Shown here: positions 25,103 through 33,170 of the stretch, piece by piece
How positions within the stretch are numbered: the first letter of the stretch is position 1
Layout of the letters: each line of letters starts with the position of its first letter
DNA from: Parachryseolinea silvisoli
Lineage (GTDB): Bacteria > Bacteroidota > Bacteroidia > Cytophagales > Cyclobacteriaceae
Length of the DNA stretch: 64,000 nucleotides
NCBI RefSeq assembly: GCF_021190955.1
Contig: NZ_JAIOAO010000005.1
Span: forward strand, 372,001 to 436,000
Direction of reading: 5' to 3'
The notes under the pieces: model-generated
Told to the model about the DNA's origin: nothing
Databases searched by the model: none
What the model saw: only the letters and a program-made list of their open reading frames with translations
Position numbers and translations under genes: made by a program

Positions 25103-25912
25103 ATGGAAAAGACAATCTTAGCGCTGTTATCGACAGCATTTATATTATCTGCATTTGCAACGTATACGGGAGATGAGGACAACACTGCCGCTACAAACAC
25201 GTATGTGCTGGTGCACGGCGCGTGGCAAGCGCCTTATGTGTGGGATGCTGTGCGCACCGACCTTGTCAATAAGGGTAACCAGGTGATCATCGTTCAATTG
25301 CCGGGTCATGGCGATGACAACACGCCGCCTCAGAGCCTGACCCTCGATGTTTATAGTAATAAGGTTATCGAGGCCGTTTCAGAAACGAAAGGCAACGTGA
25401 TACTGGTGGGACACAGCATGGGGGGAATGGTTGTGACAAATGTGGCAGAAAAGATTCCCACAAGAATCCGCAAACTGGTTTATATCGCCGCGTTCCTTCC
25501 GGCTTCCGGACAGGCGCTAACAGACCTGGCTTATTCGGATCCTGATTCCCAGCTAGGCCCCGCGTTGGTTCCCTCGGCCGATAAATTAACGCTTGACGTT
25601 TTGAATAACAAGGTAACCGATCTTTTTGTAAGCGATGGTTCACCGACCGACAAAAAAAGGGTAATCGAAAATTATCGCCCGGAACCCGCCATTCCGTTCT
25701 CCAACAAAGTTAGTCTGACGGATAATCATTTCGGCACCGTCAGTAAGGTCTATATCAAGACGCTTAATGACGTTGTGATCTCACCGGGCCTTCAAGACCG
25801 GATGATCACGGTGGCAGGTATAAAAACCGTCTATCAGCTCAAAACCAGTCACTCGCCTTTTCTGTCCAAACCGCACGATGTGTCAGATCTATTGCTCAAG
25901 ATTGCGCGATAA
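25103..25912 (+). CDS. Exported alpha/beta hydrolase
   Basis: A 269-residue hydrolase with a short signal-like N-terminus (MEKTILALLSTAFILSAFA). Catalytic Ser105 is in VGHSMGGMV, the oxyanion hole in LVHGAWQAPYVW, the acidic residue near 215 in LNDVVISP and the His near 254 in TSHSPFLS. It resembles the methylesterase/hydroxynitrile lyase-like branch (plant MES and EstC-type). It likely cleaves a small ester or lactone outside the cytoplasm. It belongs to the gene run with cupin and ABM monooxygenase. Confidence 0.9.
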   Translation: MEKTILALLSTAFILSAFATYTGDEDNTAATNTYVLVHGAWQAPYVWDAVRTDLVNKGNQVIIVQLPGHGDDNTPPQSLTLDVYSNKVIEAVSETKGNVILVGHSMGGMVVTNVAEKIPTRIRKLVYIAAFLPASGQALTDLAYSDPDSQLGPALVPSADKLTLDVLNNKVTDLFVSDGSPTDKKRVIENYRPEPAIPFSNKVSLTDNHFGTVSKVYIKTLNDVVISPGLQDRMITVAGIKTVYQLKTSHSPFLSKPHDVSDLLLKIAR

Positions 25913-25989
25913 CATTTGTGGCCGGATTGAGAAGGACGGCAATCGGTTGATTGTACACCCGGTAACTCGGAAGGATCATTTTACGCAAC

Positions 25990-26787
25990 ATGGAAACAAG
26001 CATGCCAATATCATTTTCAAGAAAACACACGGCGATTATTTTAACGATGCTATTCCTGCTGTGCTCGTCGAACCTGAAAGCACAACATTCCGACGACGCT
26101 GCCGTGGGAGGATCTATACGGGATCACGCTAACAACAATGACTTCGTGGTGAGGCTAACCCGGTATGACGTTAAACCGGACCACCAGACTGCATTCCGCA
26201 AAGTTGTGAGTGATTATGTAGTGCGTTCCCTGGGCCAGGACAGCAACGTTCTATCGGAAGCATATTATGAGCAGGAAGATCCATCAGTGTTGTGGATCAT
26301 CGAAAGATGGGACAGTAAAATTGAGCTGGAGAAGGCCTGCACGAGCCCGTCCTTCAAAGCCATCGAGTCGTTGGCGAAAACCGCGCTGTCAAAACCAGCA
26401 GAAAGAATCGATGTAAAAGACCTGGAACCGATCGCTAAACAGCAGTGGCGTAGTGTCGTCAAAAAAACAGATGATCCGATTACCATTATGCTGTTTGTGG
26501 ATGCCAAAGCAGGAACTGAGCACAATTTTAAGACGGTCTATCACACGGCCATGCCACAATTTCGCGGTGAGCCGGGTGTTGTCACCTATCAGCTTTCACA
26601 GTTGGAAGCCGATAGCACGCAGTTTGTTACGTATGAAAAATTCAGGAGTGAAGATGCCTTTCAGTACCACCTGAAATTTCCACCGATACAGCCTGTGATC
26701 GACTACCTTAACACCAGCATAAAAAAGCAACCCTTTCAGAGCGGCCTTCACAGGCTTATCGAATTCGCGCCCCTTATCCGGAAATAA
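25990..26787 (+). CDS. Exported tandem ABM-type monooxygenase-like protein
   Basis: A 265-residue protein with a signal peptide (cleaved near residue 32, after LCSSNLKAQ). Two antibiotic-biosynthesis-monooxygenase (ABM) modules follow: residues 48-130 (VVRLTRYDVKPDHQTAF and ILWIIERW-like repeats) and 155-255 (ITIMLFVDAKAGTEHNFK, TYEKFRSEDAFQYH). Such small dimeric alpha-beta barrels act on quinone-like or polyketide substrates without a cofactor. A secreted tandem form is unusual. It lies between the alpha/beta hydrolase and DJ-1-like genes. Confidence 0.82.
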   Translation: METSMPISFSRKHTAIILTMLFLLCSSNLKAQHSDDAAVGGSIRDHANNNDFVVRLTRYDVKPDHQTAFRKVVSDYVVRSLGQDSNVLSEAYYEQEDPSVLWIIERWDSKIELEKACTSPSFKAIESLAKTALSKPAERIDVKDLEPIAKQQWRSVVKKTDDPITIMLFVDAKAGTEHNFKTVYHTAMPQFRGEPGVVTYQLSQLEADSTQFVTYEKFRSEDAFQYHLKFPPIQPVIDYLNTSIKKQPFQSGLHRLIEFAPLIRK

Positions 26788-26834
26788 CATTATTGTCTCA
26801 ACCATCATTACTTGCAACAATAAGAACGAAACAT

Positions 26835-27650
26835 ATGAAAACAATAAATCAATTTATTATAACAGGTATTATCGTTATGCATGCTGTCTCTAACACGCTG
26901 GCCCAGGTTAAAGTAGCCACCGGCCAAATCAAATCACATGAACTGGAAGTACTGAATCAATTGACTTCTCCCTCTGCGGTTGTCAATATGCCGGTATCGC
27001 AGTTGCTTAATGCTCCCGGAAATGAGGCGTTGAGAGCATTCTTTTTTACTCCTGTAGTGAATAGATCCGTGTTAAAAGGCAAGAAGATCGCTGTACTGGC
27101 CGCTGATGGTTTCGAAGAGATAGAACTATCGGGACCGGTATGGTACTTCAGGGAACTGGGCGCCCAGGTGGAAGTCGTTGCCCCCAAATTCAATCCGGCT
27201 CCTGAGAGATACGGGCTTAGCACACCTGAAATGGCAAAGACACATATTATGGCCATTCAATACTTACAACCTGTAGGCTGGATTAAGTTCGACCGAACCG
27301 CGGACCAGATCAAGGTCAGTGATTACGATGCAGTTTTCATCCCTGGTGGCGCCTGGAATCCGGATAACTTACGATTCGACAAAGACGTAATCCGTTTCAT
27401 CCAGGATTTCAACAAGTCGGGAAAGTTAATTGCCGCGATCTGCCACGCGCCTGTTGTGCTGGCCTCCGCTGATATCCTTAAAGGGAAAAAACTTACGGGT
27501 TACTGGAATATCCAGGTTGATTTGAAGAATGCAGGCGGTACGGTGCTGGAAGAACCTGTAGTGATCGATGGAAACCTCATCACCAGCCGCCATCCCATAG
27601 ATGTCGCTGATTTTTCGAGGGCAGTTGAAAACTGGCTGACCAAGCACTAA
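26835..27650 (+). CDS. Exported DJ-1/PfpI-family protein
   Basis: Start at 26835 (MKTINQFIITGIIVMHAVSNTLAQ signal peptide), 271 residues. The DJ-1/PfpI domain runs from about 85 to 265: KKIAVLAADGFEEIELSGP carries the conserved Glu, AAICHAPVVLASADI has the reactive Cys and its adjacent His, and the fold ends in ITSRHPIDVADFSRAVENWL. Family members act as glyoxalase-like, chaperone or peptidase-like proteins. A periplasmic form suggests a role in removing reactive carbonyls. It is the sixth gene of the run. Confidence 0.9.
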   Translation: MKTINQFIITGIIVMHAVSNTLAQVKVATGQIKSHELEVLNQLTSPSAVVNMPVSQLLNAPGNEALRAFFFTPVVNRSVLKGKKIAVLAADGFEEIELSGPVWYFRELGAQVEVVAPKFNPAPERYGLSTPEMAKTHIMAIQYLQPVGWIKFDRTADQIKVSDYDAVFIPGGAWNPDNLRFDKDVIRFIQDFNKSGKLIAAICHAPVVLASADILKGKKLTGYWNIQVDLKNAGGTVLEEPVVIDGNLITSRHPIDVADFSRAVENWLTKH

Positions 27651-27729
27651 GCCTAAGGACAAAACCCACATCGGATGACGCCGAAGACTGCCTGGGATAG
27701 AGAACATCAACGCATTAAACTTATAGGAC

Positions 27730-28371
27730 ATGAAAGCCTTAGTTATCGGCGCCACCGGTGCAACGGGTAAAAACCTGGTTGATATCTTACTACTTGACGT
27801 GGACTACACAGCCGTTGTGATATTTGTTCGTGCTGCCACCCAGCGAAGTCACTCCAAACTTACGGAGATACTCACTGATTTCGACAACCTGGAAGCGGTA
27901 TCACCATTTGTCCATGGAGATGTTTGGTTTTCATGTCTGGGAACAACGCTGAAGACAGCCGGCTCCCGAGACAGACAGTGGCATATCGATTTTGAGATAC
28001 CGTTTAAGTTTGCTGAGGTTGCCAGACGAAACGGCGTTTATAGTGCCGTATTATTGTCCGCGTATGGAGCGAAAGCTTCCAGCCCTCTATTTTATTCCAA
28101 GGTGAAGGGTAAATTGGAAGATCAAATTGAGAGCCTTGCATTTAATCAATACATTATATTCAAGCCTGCCATGCTATTGCGAAAGAATACCGACCGATCG
28201 GGCGAGCGGTTAAGCGCACTGCTTCTAACCCTTCTGAACGGGCTGGGTCTATTCAGAAAATTCATGCCACTACCCACATCGTTGCTCGCTGAAAAAATGG
28301 CAAAAGCTCCCAAAATTCTCTCTCCAGGACTACACATCATCATGCTTGACAAAATCCGTGATTTTAGTTGA
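27730..28371 (+). CDS. NAD(P)-binding SDR-like protein (HTATIP2/NmrA-type)
   Basis: A 213-residue protein with a Rossmann motif at the very N-terminus (VIGATGATGKNLVDIL) and a VKGKLEDQIESL region in place of a classical YxxxK. It matches the short atypical SDR group called HTATIP2-like or NAD(P)H-binding proteins. It is the last gene of the run, 79 bases after the DJ-1-like gene, and its stop is just before a perfect 17-bp terminator stem. Confidence 0.85.
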   Translation: MKALVIGATGATGKNLVDILLLDVDYTAVVIFVRAATQRSHSKLTEILTDFDNLEAVSPFVHGDVWFSCLGTTLKTAGSRDRQWHIDFEIPFKFAEVARRNGVYSAVLLSAYGAKASSPLFYSKVKGKLEDQIESLAFNQYIIFKPAMLLRKNTDRSGERLSALLLTLLNGLGLFRKFMPLPTSLLAEKMAKAPKILSPGLHIIMLDKIRDFS

Positions 28372-28385
28372 TGCGATCAGGCTAA

Positions 28386-28437
28386 CTGGCATTTAAAAGC
28401 CCATTACACTTTGCGTAACAGGGCTTTTAAATGCCAG
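28386..28437. terminator. Bidirectional terminator stem with 17-bp perfect arms
   Basis: CTGGCATTTAAAAGCCC (28386-28402) and GGGCTTTTAAATGCCAG (28421-28437) are perfectly complementary around an 18-base loop that can itself pair TTAC with GTAA. A-run/T-run symmetry (AAAAGCCC...GGGCTTTT) serves both convergent genes, the SDR-like gene on plus and the SDR gene on minus. Confidence 0.85.
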
Positions 28438-28451
28438 CGTTCATTCCGCCT

Positions 28452-29219
28452 TCATTTAGCGGGTGTCATGTTGGTTACGCCGCCGTCAGTGAGGATTTCA
28501 GAGCCCAGCATAAATGCCGAATCGTCCGAAGCCAGAAAAACTGCTGTCTTTCCAATATCCGAAGGCTGGCCGATGCGACCGACAGGGATTCCATCGACCC
28601 ACCATTTCTTGACTCGCTCCACCTCTTCCCTGGGTATAAATTTCCCAAAAACCGGTGTTTCGACTGTGCCGGGAGACAGGACATTTACCCGGATGCGCCG
28701 ATCGAGCAAATCCAATGAAAACCCCCTTGCAAAAGCAATGACCGCAGCCTTAGCAGCTCCATAAAGTGATAACGAGGGGTATGCACGATGCCCGGCATTT
28801 GACCCGATCAGGATTATCGAACCACCATCTTTCATGTACGGTAATGCTCTATGAACAGTGAAGTAAACACTCTTCAGGTTAAGGTCCATCGTCTTGTCAT
28901 AGTCCGACTCTCCAATGACTGCAACGGAACCCAACTGAGCGCCTGTTGCCGCACCTCCGGCATTCGCTACTACGATATCAATCTTGCCAAACTTTTTTGT
29001 GGTCTCGTTAAAAACCCGCTCCAGATCATCTTGTTTGGTTACATCGGCACGAATTCCTACAAAGCGCTCGCCTAACTGAGCAACCGAGCTATCCAGCGTT
29101 TCCTGTGTTCTTCCCACGATTGCACCAACGGCACCTTCGCTTGCAAATGCTTCGGCGATACCGAAACCTATGCCGCTGTTACCCCCGGTAACGACAGCAA
29201 CTTTACCTTTTAACTTCAT
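28452..29219 (-). CDS. Short-chain dehydrogenase/reductase
   Basis: A 255-residue classical SDR: TGGNSGIG cofactor motif (11-18), NAG near 86, catalytic Ser140, Tyr153 and Lys157 (YGAAK), and the PSDIGKTAVFLASDDSAFMLG end with a DGG motif. Substrate is unknown; NADPH use is favoured by the Arg37 after the second strand (GRTQ). A composite palindrome upstream (29275-29325) suggests strict control, perhaps by the AraC protein encoded upstream or by a Crp/Fnr-type regulator. Confidence 0.93.
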   Translation of the reverse strand: MKLKGKVAVVTGGNSGIGFGIAEAFASEGAVGAIVGRTQETLDSSVAQLGERFVGIRADVTKQDDLERVFNETTKKFGKIDIVVANAGGAATGAQLGSVAVIGESDYDKTMDLNLKSVYFTVHRALPYMKDGGSIILIGSNAGHRAYPSLSLYGAAKAAVIAFARGFSLDLLDRRIRVNVLSPGTVETPVFGKFIPREEVERVKKWWVDGIPVGRIGQPSDIGKTAVFLASDDSAFMLGSEILTDGGVTNMTPAK

Positions 29220-29274
29220 AGTCTAATTTTTTTCCGACCCAAAGGTGGGGCCATCTGTGTCAACATGGCGAGGA

Positions 29275-29325
29275 CATTTGATACAAAAATTACGTGATAA
29301 ATGTCACAGACACTTGTATCAAATG
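29275..29325. promoter_or_regulatory. Composite palindromic operator upstream of the SDR gene
   Basis: A 12-bp perfect inverted repeat CATTTGATACAA (29275-29286) and TTGTATCAAATG (29314-29325) surrounds, almost at the same centre, GTGAT-AAAT-GTCAC (29294-29307), a Crp/Fnr-type box. It lies in the 176 bases before the SDR gene. Two proteins, or one dimer and its tetramer, could bind. Confidence 0.6.
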
Positions 29326-29395
29326 CGTATTGTCTACCGACATCTGGCATCGATGTTTTCACCCATCCATCGGCCTGGATAAGCCCGCTCCTCCG

Positions 29396-30304
29396 TTAAT
29401 TAAAAGATTGCCTGAATTCCAAAGGTGAAAGATTGGTCTTAGTCTTGAAGAATTTACTAAACGATTGGGGATGTTCAAATCCTAATTGATAGGCTATTTC
29501 ACTGACCGAAAAATCTGTCGTTGAAAGTTTCTCTTTCGCCTTCTCCATCAGTTTGTCATGGATGTGTTGTTGCGTACTTTGTCCTGTTAACGATTTTAGC
29601 AAGTTGCTTAAATAGCTTGATGAAACATTTAATGTGTCTGCAATGTATTGAACAGATGGCAATCCCTTTGTTACCAAATCATCACTATTGAAATAGTCCG
29701 AAAGCAGTTCTTCCAAACGATTGAGAATTTGGTGATTTGATTTTTTCCGAGTGATGAACTGACGATTATAAAAACGTTCGGCATAGCTCAGTAAGGTTTC
29801 CAAATGAGCAATGATGATGTTCTGACTAAAGCTATCAATGTTTGAGTGGTATTCATGCTTAATATTCTCAATGATCTCATTCATGACAGCCTCTTCTTTA
29901 TCCGAAAGGAATAACGCTTCGTTTGTAGAATAATGAAAATACTCGTACTGTTTAATCTTCTTTGCAAGGGTTGTATCCCACAAAAAATCGGGATGGATGA
30001 ATAGCATCCATCCTTCGAGGTTGTCAGGCACTCCGTTTTCCTCCCCGCGCAAAATCTGTCCAGGCGACATAAAAGCCATCAGTCCTTCGTCAAAATCATA
30101 TTTCTGTTGGCCGTAAAAAAGATTGTCGCAGCCTCTCTTCATCGATACAACATAAAGGTCGAACGTAACGGCCTTGATATTCGGATCATTTTTCAATCCT
30201 TTAAGATCAATGATACCGATAAGCGGATGATGTGGCTTTGGAAGCTCCATCAACCGGTGTATTTCCGCGATGGATTGTATTCTGTATGGTTTTGTATTTG
30301 CCAT
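29396..30304 (-). CDS. AraC-family transcriptional regulator
   Basis: A 302-residue regulator. The N-terminal cupin-like part (residues 20-150, GLMAFMSPGQILRGEE) is of the AraC_binding type; the C-terminal 100 residues hold two HTH motifs (SVQYIADTLNVSSSYLSNLLKSLTG and SVSEIAYQLGFEHPQSFSKFF). It is the last gene after SDR and DoxX-like genes (gaps of 13 and 44 bases), and all three look richer in A+T than the flanks. It may control its own operon and the SDR gene downstream. Confidence 0.92.
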   Translation of the reverse strand: MANTKPYRIQSIAEIHRLMELPKPHHPLIGIIDLKGLKNDPNIKAVTFDLYVVSMKRGCDNLFYGQQKYDFDEGLMAFMSPGQILRGEENGVPDNLEGWMLFIHPDFLWDTTLAKKIKQYEYFHYSTNEALFLSDKEEAVMNEIIENIKHEYHSNIDSFSQNIIIAHLETLLSYAERFYNRQFITRKKSNHQILNRLEELLSDYFNSDDLVTKGLPSVQYIADTLNVSSSYLSNLLKSLTGQSTQQHIHDKLMEKAKEKLSTTDFSVSEIAYQLGFEHPQSFSKFFKTKTNLSPLEFRQSFN

Positions 30305-30348
30305 TCGTTTTCGTCATTAAAATTGAACGTTTTTTCAGCCAAAAACAA

Positions 30349-30711
30349 TTATCCTTTATGTCCGAGAAGATATGGGAATGGGTGTTTTAGCCAAATCAAT
30401 ACCAATGGCATAGCGAGGAAGGGGATTTCTATCAACGCCATTCTTACATTTCCCGCGCTTAACGACAATGCCATGATTATCAAAATAATGATCGCGTGAA
30501 GCATATTGCTGAGCAAAAACGTTTGTGGAAAAAACAACATCAATCCGATCGTGATTGACAACGCCCCGAAGTATGGCACCATGGTTTTGGTGATCCCTAA
30601 TTCGGTCATCATTTTTGCCTGTTCGGGCTTGAGAGGGCGAAAAGCATCCCAACCGTGCCTGAAGCTTAGGAATGCTGAAATCAACAGAAGTGCAATGCTT
30701 ATGATTTTCAT
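30349..30711 (-). CDS. DoxX-like small membrane protein
   Basis: A 120-residue protein with four hydrophobic helices (about 3-17, 47-62, 67-88 and 92-110), the FRHGWDAFRP segment and a general DoxX/DoxD pattern (TELGITKTMVPYFGALSITIGLMLFF). Members are of unclear function, sometimes linked to oxidoreductases or thiosulfate metabolism. It lies between SDR and AraC genes in one operon. Confidence 0.7.
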   Translation of the reverse strand: MKIISIALLLISAFLSFRHGWDAFRPLKPEQAKMMTELGITKTMVPYFGALSITIGLMLFFPQTFLLSNMLHAIIILIIMALSLSAGNVRMALIEIPFLAMPLVLIWLKHPFPYLLGHKG

Positions 30712-30724
30712 TCTATTCCAATTA

Positions 30725-31510
30725 TTAACTTTTTTGACTATTCAAGTTTTTAAATTTCTCAAATTCTCTATGGCCTACATTCATAATGAATTCAGGTGCA
30801 ATTCTGCTTACGAATTTTACAATAGCCGTTAAGCCCGGTTTGATTTCCAATTTGTCTTTCAAAAGGCCTTTAATAGCAGCGCTTACCATCCTATCTACAT
30901 CCATCATCTGGCCTGGGTTAGGTTTTAACACCCAGTCATTTTGGAGATTCGTATTAACGCCGGGCGGTATCACTTCAAATACTTTTACATTTGTCTTCTC
31001 AAGTTGCAGACGCAACGCTTTTGTATAAGCGTGAACTCCTGATTTTGAAGCACTGTAGACAGGCGCCGAAGAATAGGGCATAAAAGCAATAGCGGATGAA
31101 ACATTTACAATCGCAGCTGATTTGGCTTTTAACAAATGTGGCAAAAACCGATGCACCATTTGGATTGTACCTGAAAGATTGGCATTGATTTCACAGGTAA
31201 TATTTTCCAAGCTCAGTTCGGCGTCCCGCAAGTCTATTAGACGCATTTGTCCTGCGTTGTTAATGATCATGTTTAAATTGGGAAACGCCTCTGTGACTTG
31301 CGCATAAAGTTGTTCAATGTCATTCGGTTCGCTTACATCGCTTTGAAAGATCTGAATTTTCGGAAATTGCTTTTTTGCCTGTTCCAGCTTGAAAATATCT
31401 CTACCTGTAATAACGATGTTCGCCCCATGGTCAATGAGTTGTTTTACAAACTCTAAACCAATTCCGCTTGTTCCGCCGGTTATCAGGATTGTGCTGTTTT
31501 TTAATTCCAT
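30725..31510 (-). CDS. SDR-family oxidoreductase (DltE-like)
   Basis: A 261-residue SDR with TGGTSGIG (11-18), NNAG near 84, Ser139, Tyr152 and Lys156 (YSASKSG). The FxVIPPGVNTNLQNDW segment places it in the DltE/YciK-like group with a C-terminal extension. It is the first gene of a three-gene operon with the DoxX-like and AraC genes. Confidence 0.9.
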   Translation of the reverse strand: MELKNSTILITGGTSGIGLEFVKQLIDHGANIVITGRDIFKLEQAKKQFPKIQIFQSDVSEPNDIEQLYAQVTEAFPNLNMIINNAGQMRLIDLRDAELSLENITCEINANLSGTIQMVHRFLPHLLKAKSAAIVNVSSAIAFMPYSSAPVYSASKSGVHAYTKALRLQLEKTNVKVFEVIPPGVNTNLQNDWVLKPNPGQMMDVDRMVSAAIKGLLKDKLEIKPGLTAIVKFVSRIAPEFIMNVGHREFEKFKNLNSQKS

Positions 31511-31782
31511 TTCTTTTAGAATTATTTATGAATGTCCGTTGCAAAAATTCTACCCTTTAAGTTTCCAATGACTGGGCGGCTGCTAAAACACCGAACATGC
31601 TTAAGATTGGTGTACGTGTTATATCGTGGTGCCTTTTTACGAATTCCCATCTTTGTGTTTTTGTTGTACAAAGTTGGAATGTATCCAGGCAGCGGACTTA
31701 GCCGAATCTACTTTTGTTGTAGCCTAATTTGTTCGTCGTATTTATGCGCCGGCAACACATATTTCACTACCAAAACGCATCG

Positions 31783-31829
31783 ATTTTCACTTAAGTGAAA
31801 ATTTAGCGTGAGGATTGCACAGACCTTTG
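31783..31829 (+). promoter_or_regulatory. msrB promoter with perfect 20-bp palindrome
   Basis: ATTTTCACTTAAGTGAAAAT (31783-31802) is a perfect palindrome. Exactly 19 bases later lies GACCTTTG (31822-31829), a near match to TAnnTTTG, giving a start near 31832. The same pair with the same spacing occurs before the DUF308-like gene. The rest of the 31511-31872 gap (362 bases) contains no gene I can support. Confidence 0.7.
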
Positions 31830-31872
31830 ATGCGATAAATCAAGTGTCATTTCTTTTAAAAATTATTAAACC

Positions 31873-32394
31873 ATGAATAAAGCTATTCTATATACCACGA
31901 CATTGCTGCTGATCGCATTAAACGGCTTCGCCCAAAATGAAAAATCAGTCCGTGGTCACGAGAACAATCCGTGGTATTCAACTACAGATACGACCCGGTT
32001 GCAGGTAAGCAATACAGAGTGGAAAAAGGTGCTTTCCGCCGATCTGTATGCTGTTGCACGGGAAAAGGATACAGAGCGCCCGTTTACCGGACAATATTGG
32101 AAGAGCACAACCCGGGGCACCTACTATTGTGCCGTCTGTGGCAACCTGTTGTTCCGGTCTGATAGCAAGTTTGCCAGTACCTGTGGCTGGCCCAGCTTCT
32201 ACGAGCCAGGCCGGATAACAGCCGTTCGCTATCAATCGGATGATTCAGAGGGGATGCTGCGAACGGAGGTGTTATGCGGCCGTTGTGATTCCCACCTCGG
32301 TCACATCTTTGACGACGGGCCACCGCCTACCCATAAACGGTTTTGTATGAATTCCATTTCACTGGACTTTGAGCCGGATGGCAAAAAGCATTGA
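31873..32394 (+). CDS. msrB: Exported peptide-methionine (R)-S-oxide reductase
   Basis: A 173-residue MsrB with a signal peptide (residues 1-20, cleavage after NGFA). Zinc-binding pairs Cys86/Cys89 and Cys135/Cys138 and the resolving Cys104 (ASTCGWPSF) surround the catalytic Cys158 in RFCMNS, so it is the zinc-containing, two-cysteine type. It repairs oxidised methionine in periplasmic proteins. A palindromic operator shared with the next gene marks it as part of a small regulon. The regulator is not in the window. Confidence 0.95.
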   Translation: MNKAILYTTTLLLIALNGFAQNEKSVRGHENNPWYSTTDTTRLQVSNTEWKKVLSADLYAVAREKDTERPFTGQYWKSTTRGTYYCAVCGNLLFRSDSKFASTCGWPSFYEPGRITAVRYQSDDSEGMLRTEVLCGRCDSHLGHIFDDGPPPTHKRFCMNSISLDFEPDGKKH

Positions 32395-32422
32395 GGCCAA
32401 GCCGGCGTAACATTTTCCAGCA

Positions 32423-32469
32423 ATTTTAACTTAAGTGAAAATCAGACAACGTGGAAATCGGGAACTTTG
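32423..32469 (+). promoter_or_regulatory. Second copy of the palindromic promoter, before the DUF308-like gene
   Basis: ATTTTAACTTAAGTGAAAAT (32423-32442) differs by one base from the msrB palindrome. GAACTTTG (32462-32469) again follows after 19 bases, giving a leader of about 22 bases. It begins 29 bases after the msrB stop, so the two genes have separate but equally built promoters. Confidence 0.7.
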
Positions 32470-32494
32470 CCCCAACAATCAAAATCATCAGATC

Positions 32495-33082
32495 ATGAAC
32501 ACGACGAATGAATTAAATACGATAGAGACCGCTCAATTTGTACAGACGGCAAGGGGCCTTCGGACACTTTATTTCGTGCGTGCCGGCTTTTCGATACTGT
32601 GGGTGATCGTAATGACAACGGCTGGCAAAACAAATGCAGCACTGGCCGATGTGCTATTCATTCTTTATCCGGCCTGGGACGCTCTTGCTACCTGGTTTGA
32701 CATCAGGGCTACTCCTCCTTCAGTACCCAAAACACCGCAGTTCATTAACCTGGCCATCAGCGTTGGCACGACCGTAGCTGTTGCCCTGGCACTGAAAGCA
32801 GGTGTACCCACCGCGTTAATGGTATTTGGCGCATGGGCAATCATAACCGGCGTTATCCAACTTATATTAGGGTTGACACGCCGCAAGGCGCTTGGCGGAC
32901 AATGGCCCATGATCATCAGTGGAGGACAATCGACTATCGCCGGTATATCCTTTATCGCACTAGCCCACGCACCTACAATGGGTATCAGTAGCCTGGTTGG
33001 CTATGCAGCGTTCGGCGCTTTTTACTTTGTCCTTTCGGGTATCCGGCTTTCAAAAACGATTAAGGCCTCGCAGGCTTCATAA
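32495..33082 (+). CDS. DUF308/HdeD-like membrane protein
   Basis: Start taken at 32495 (MNTTNELNTIETAQF), 195 residues. It has six hydrophobic helices from about residue 25 to 185 with glycine-rich turns (ALGGQWPMIISGGQSTIAG). This matches the DUF308 (HdeD-like) pattern of stress-induced membrane proteins. Its promoter copies that of msrB, so response to oxidative or electrophile stress is inferred. A strong terminator follows at 33105. Confidence 0.7.
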   Translation: MNTTNELNTIETAQFVQTARGLRTLYFVRAGFSILWVIVMTTAGKTNAALADVLFILYPAWDALATWFDIRATPPSVPKTPQFINLAISVGTTVAVALALKAGVPTALMVFGAWAIITGVIQLILGLTRRKALGGQWPMIISGGQSTIAGISFIALAHAPTMGISSLVGYAAFGAFYFVLSGIRLSKTIKASQAS

Positions 33083-33104
33083 TAACGCTGCTTACGAATG
33101 AACT

Positions 33105-33126
33105 ATGCCGGCGGCCGGCATTTTTT
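33105..33126 (+). terminator. Intrinsic terminator after the DUF308-like gene
   Basis: ATGCCGGC (33105-33112) and GCCGGCAT (33114-33121) form a GC-rich stem followed by TTTTTT. It lies 22 bases after the stop and before the next plus-strand gene. Confidence 0.8.
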
Positions 33127-33170
33127 AATGTTCCTGCTATCGCACCGGATCAATTCATCCTTTACTATCT

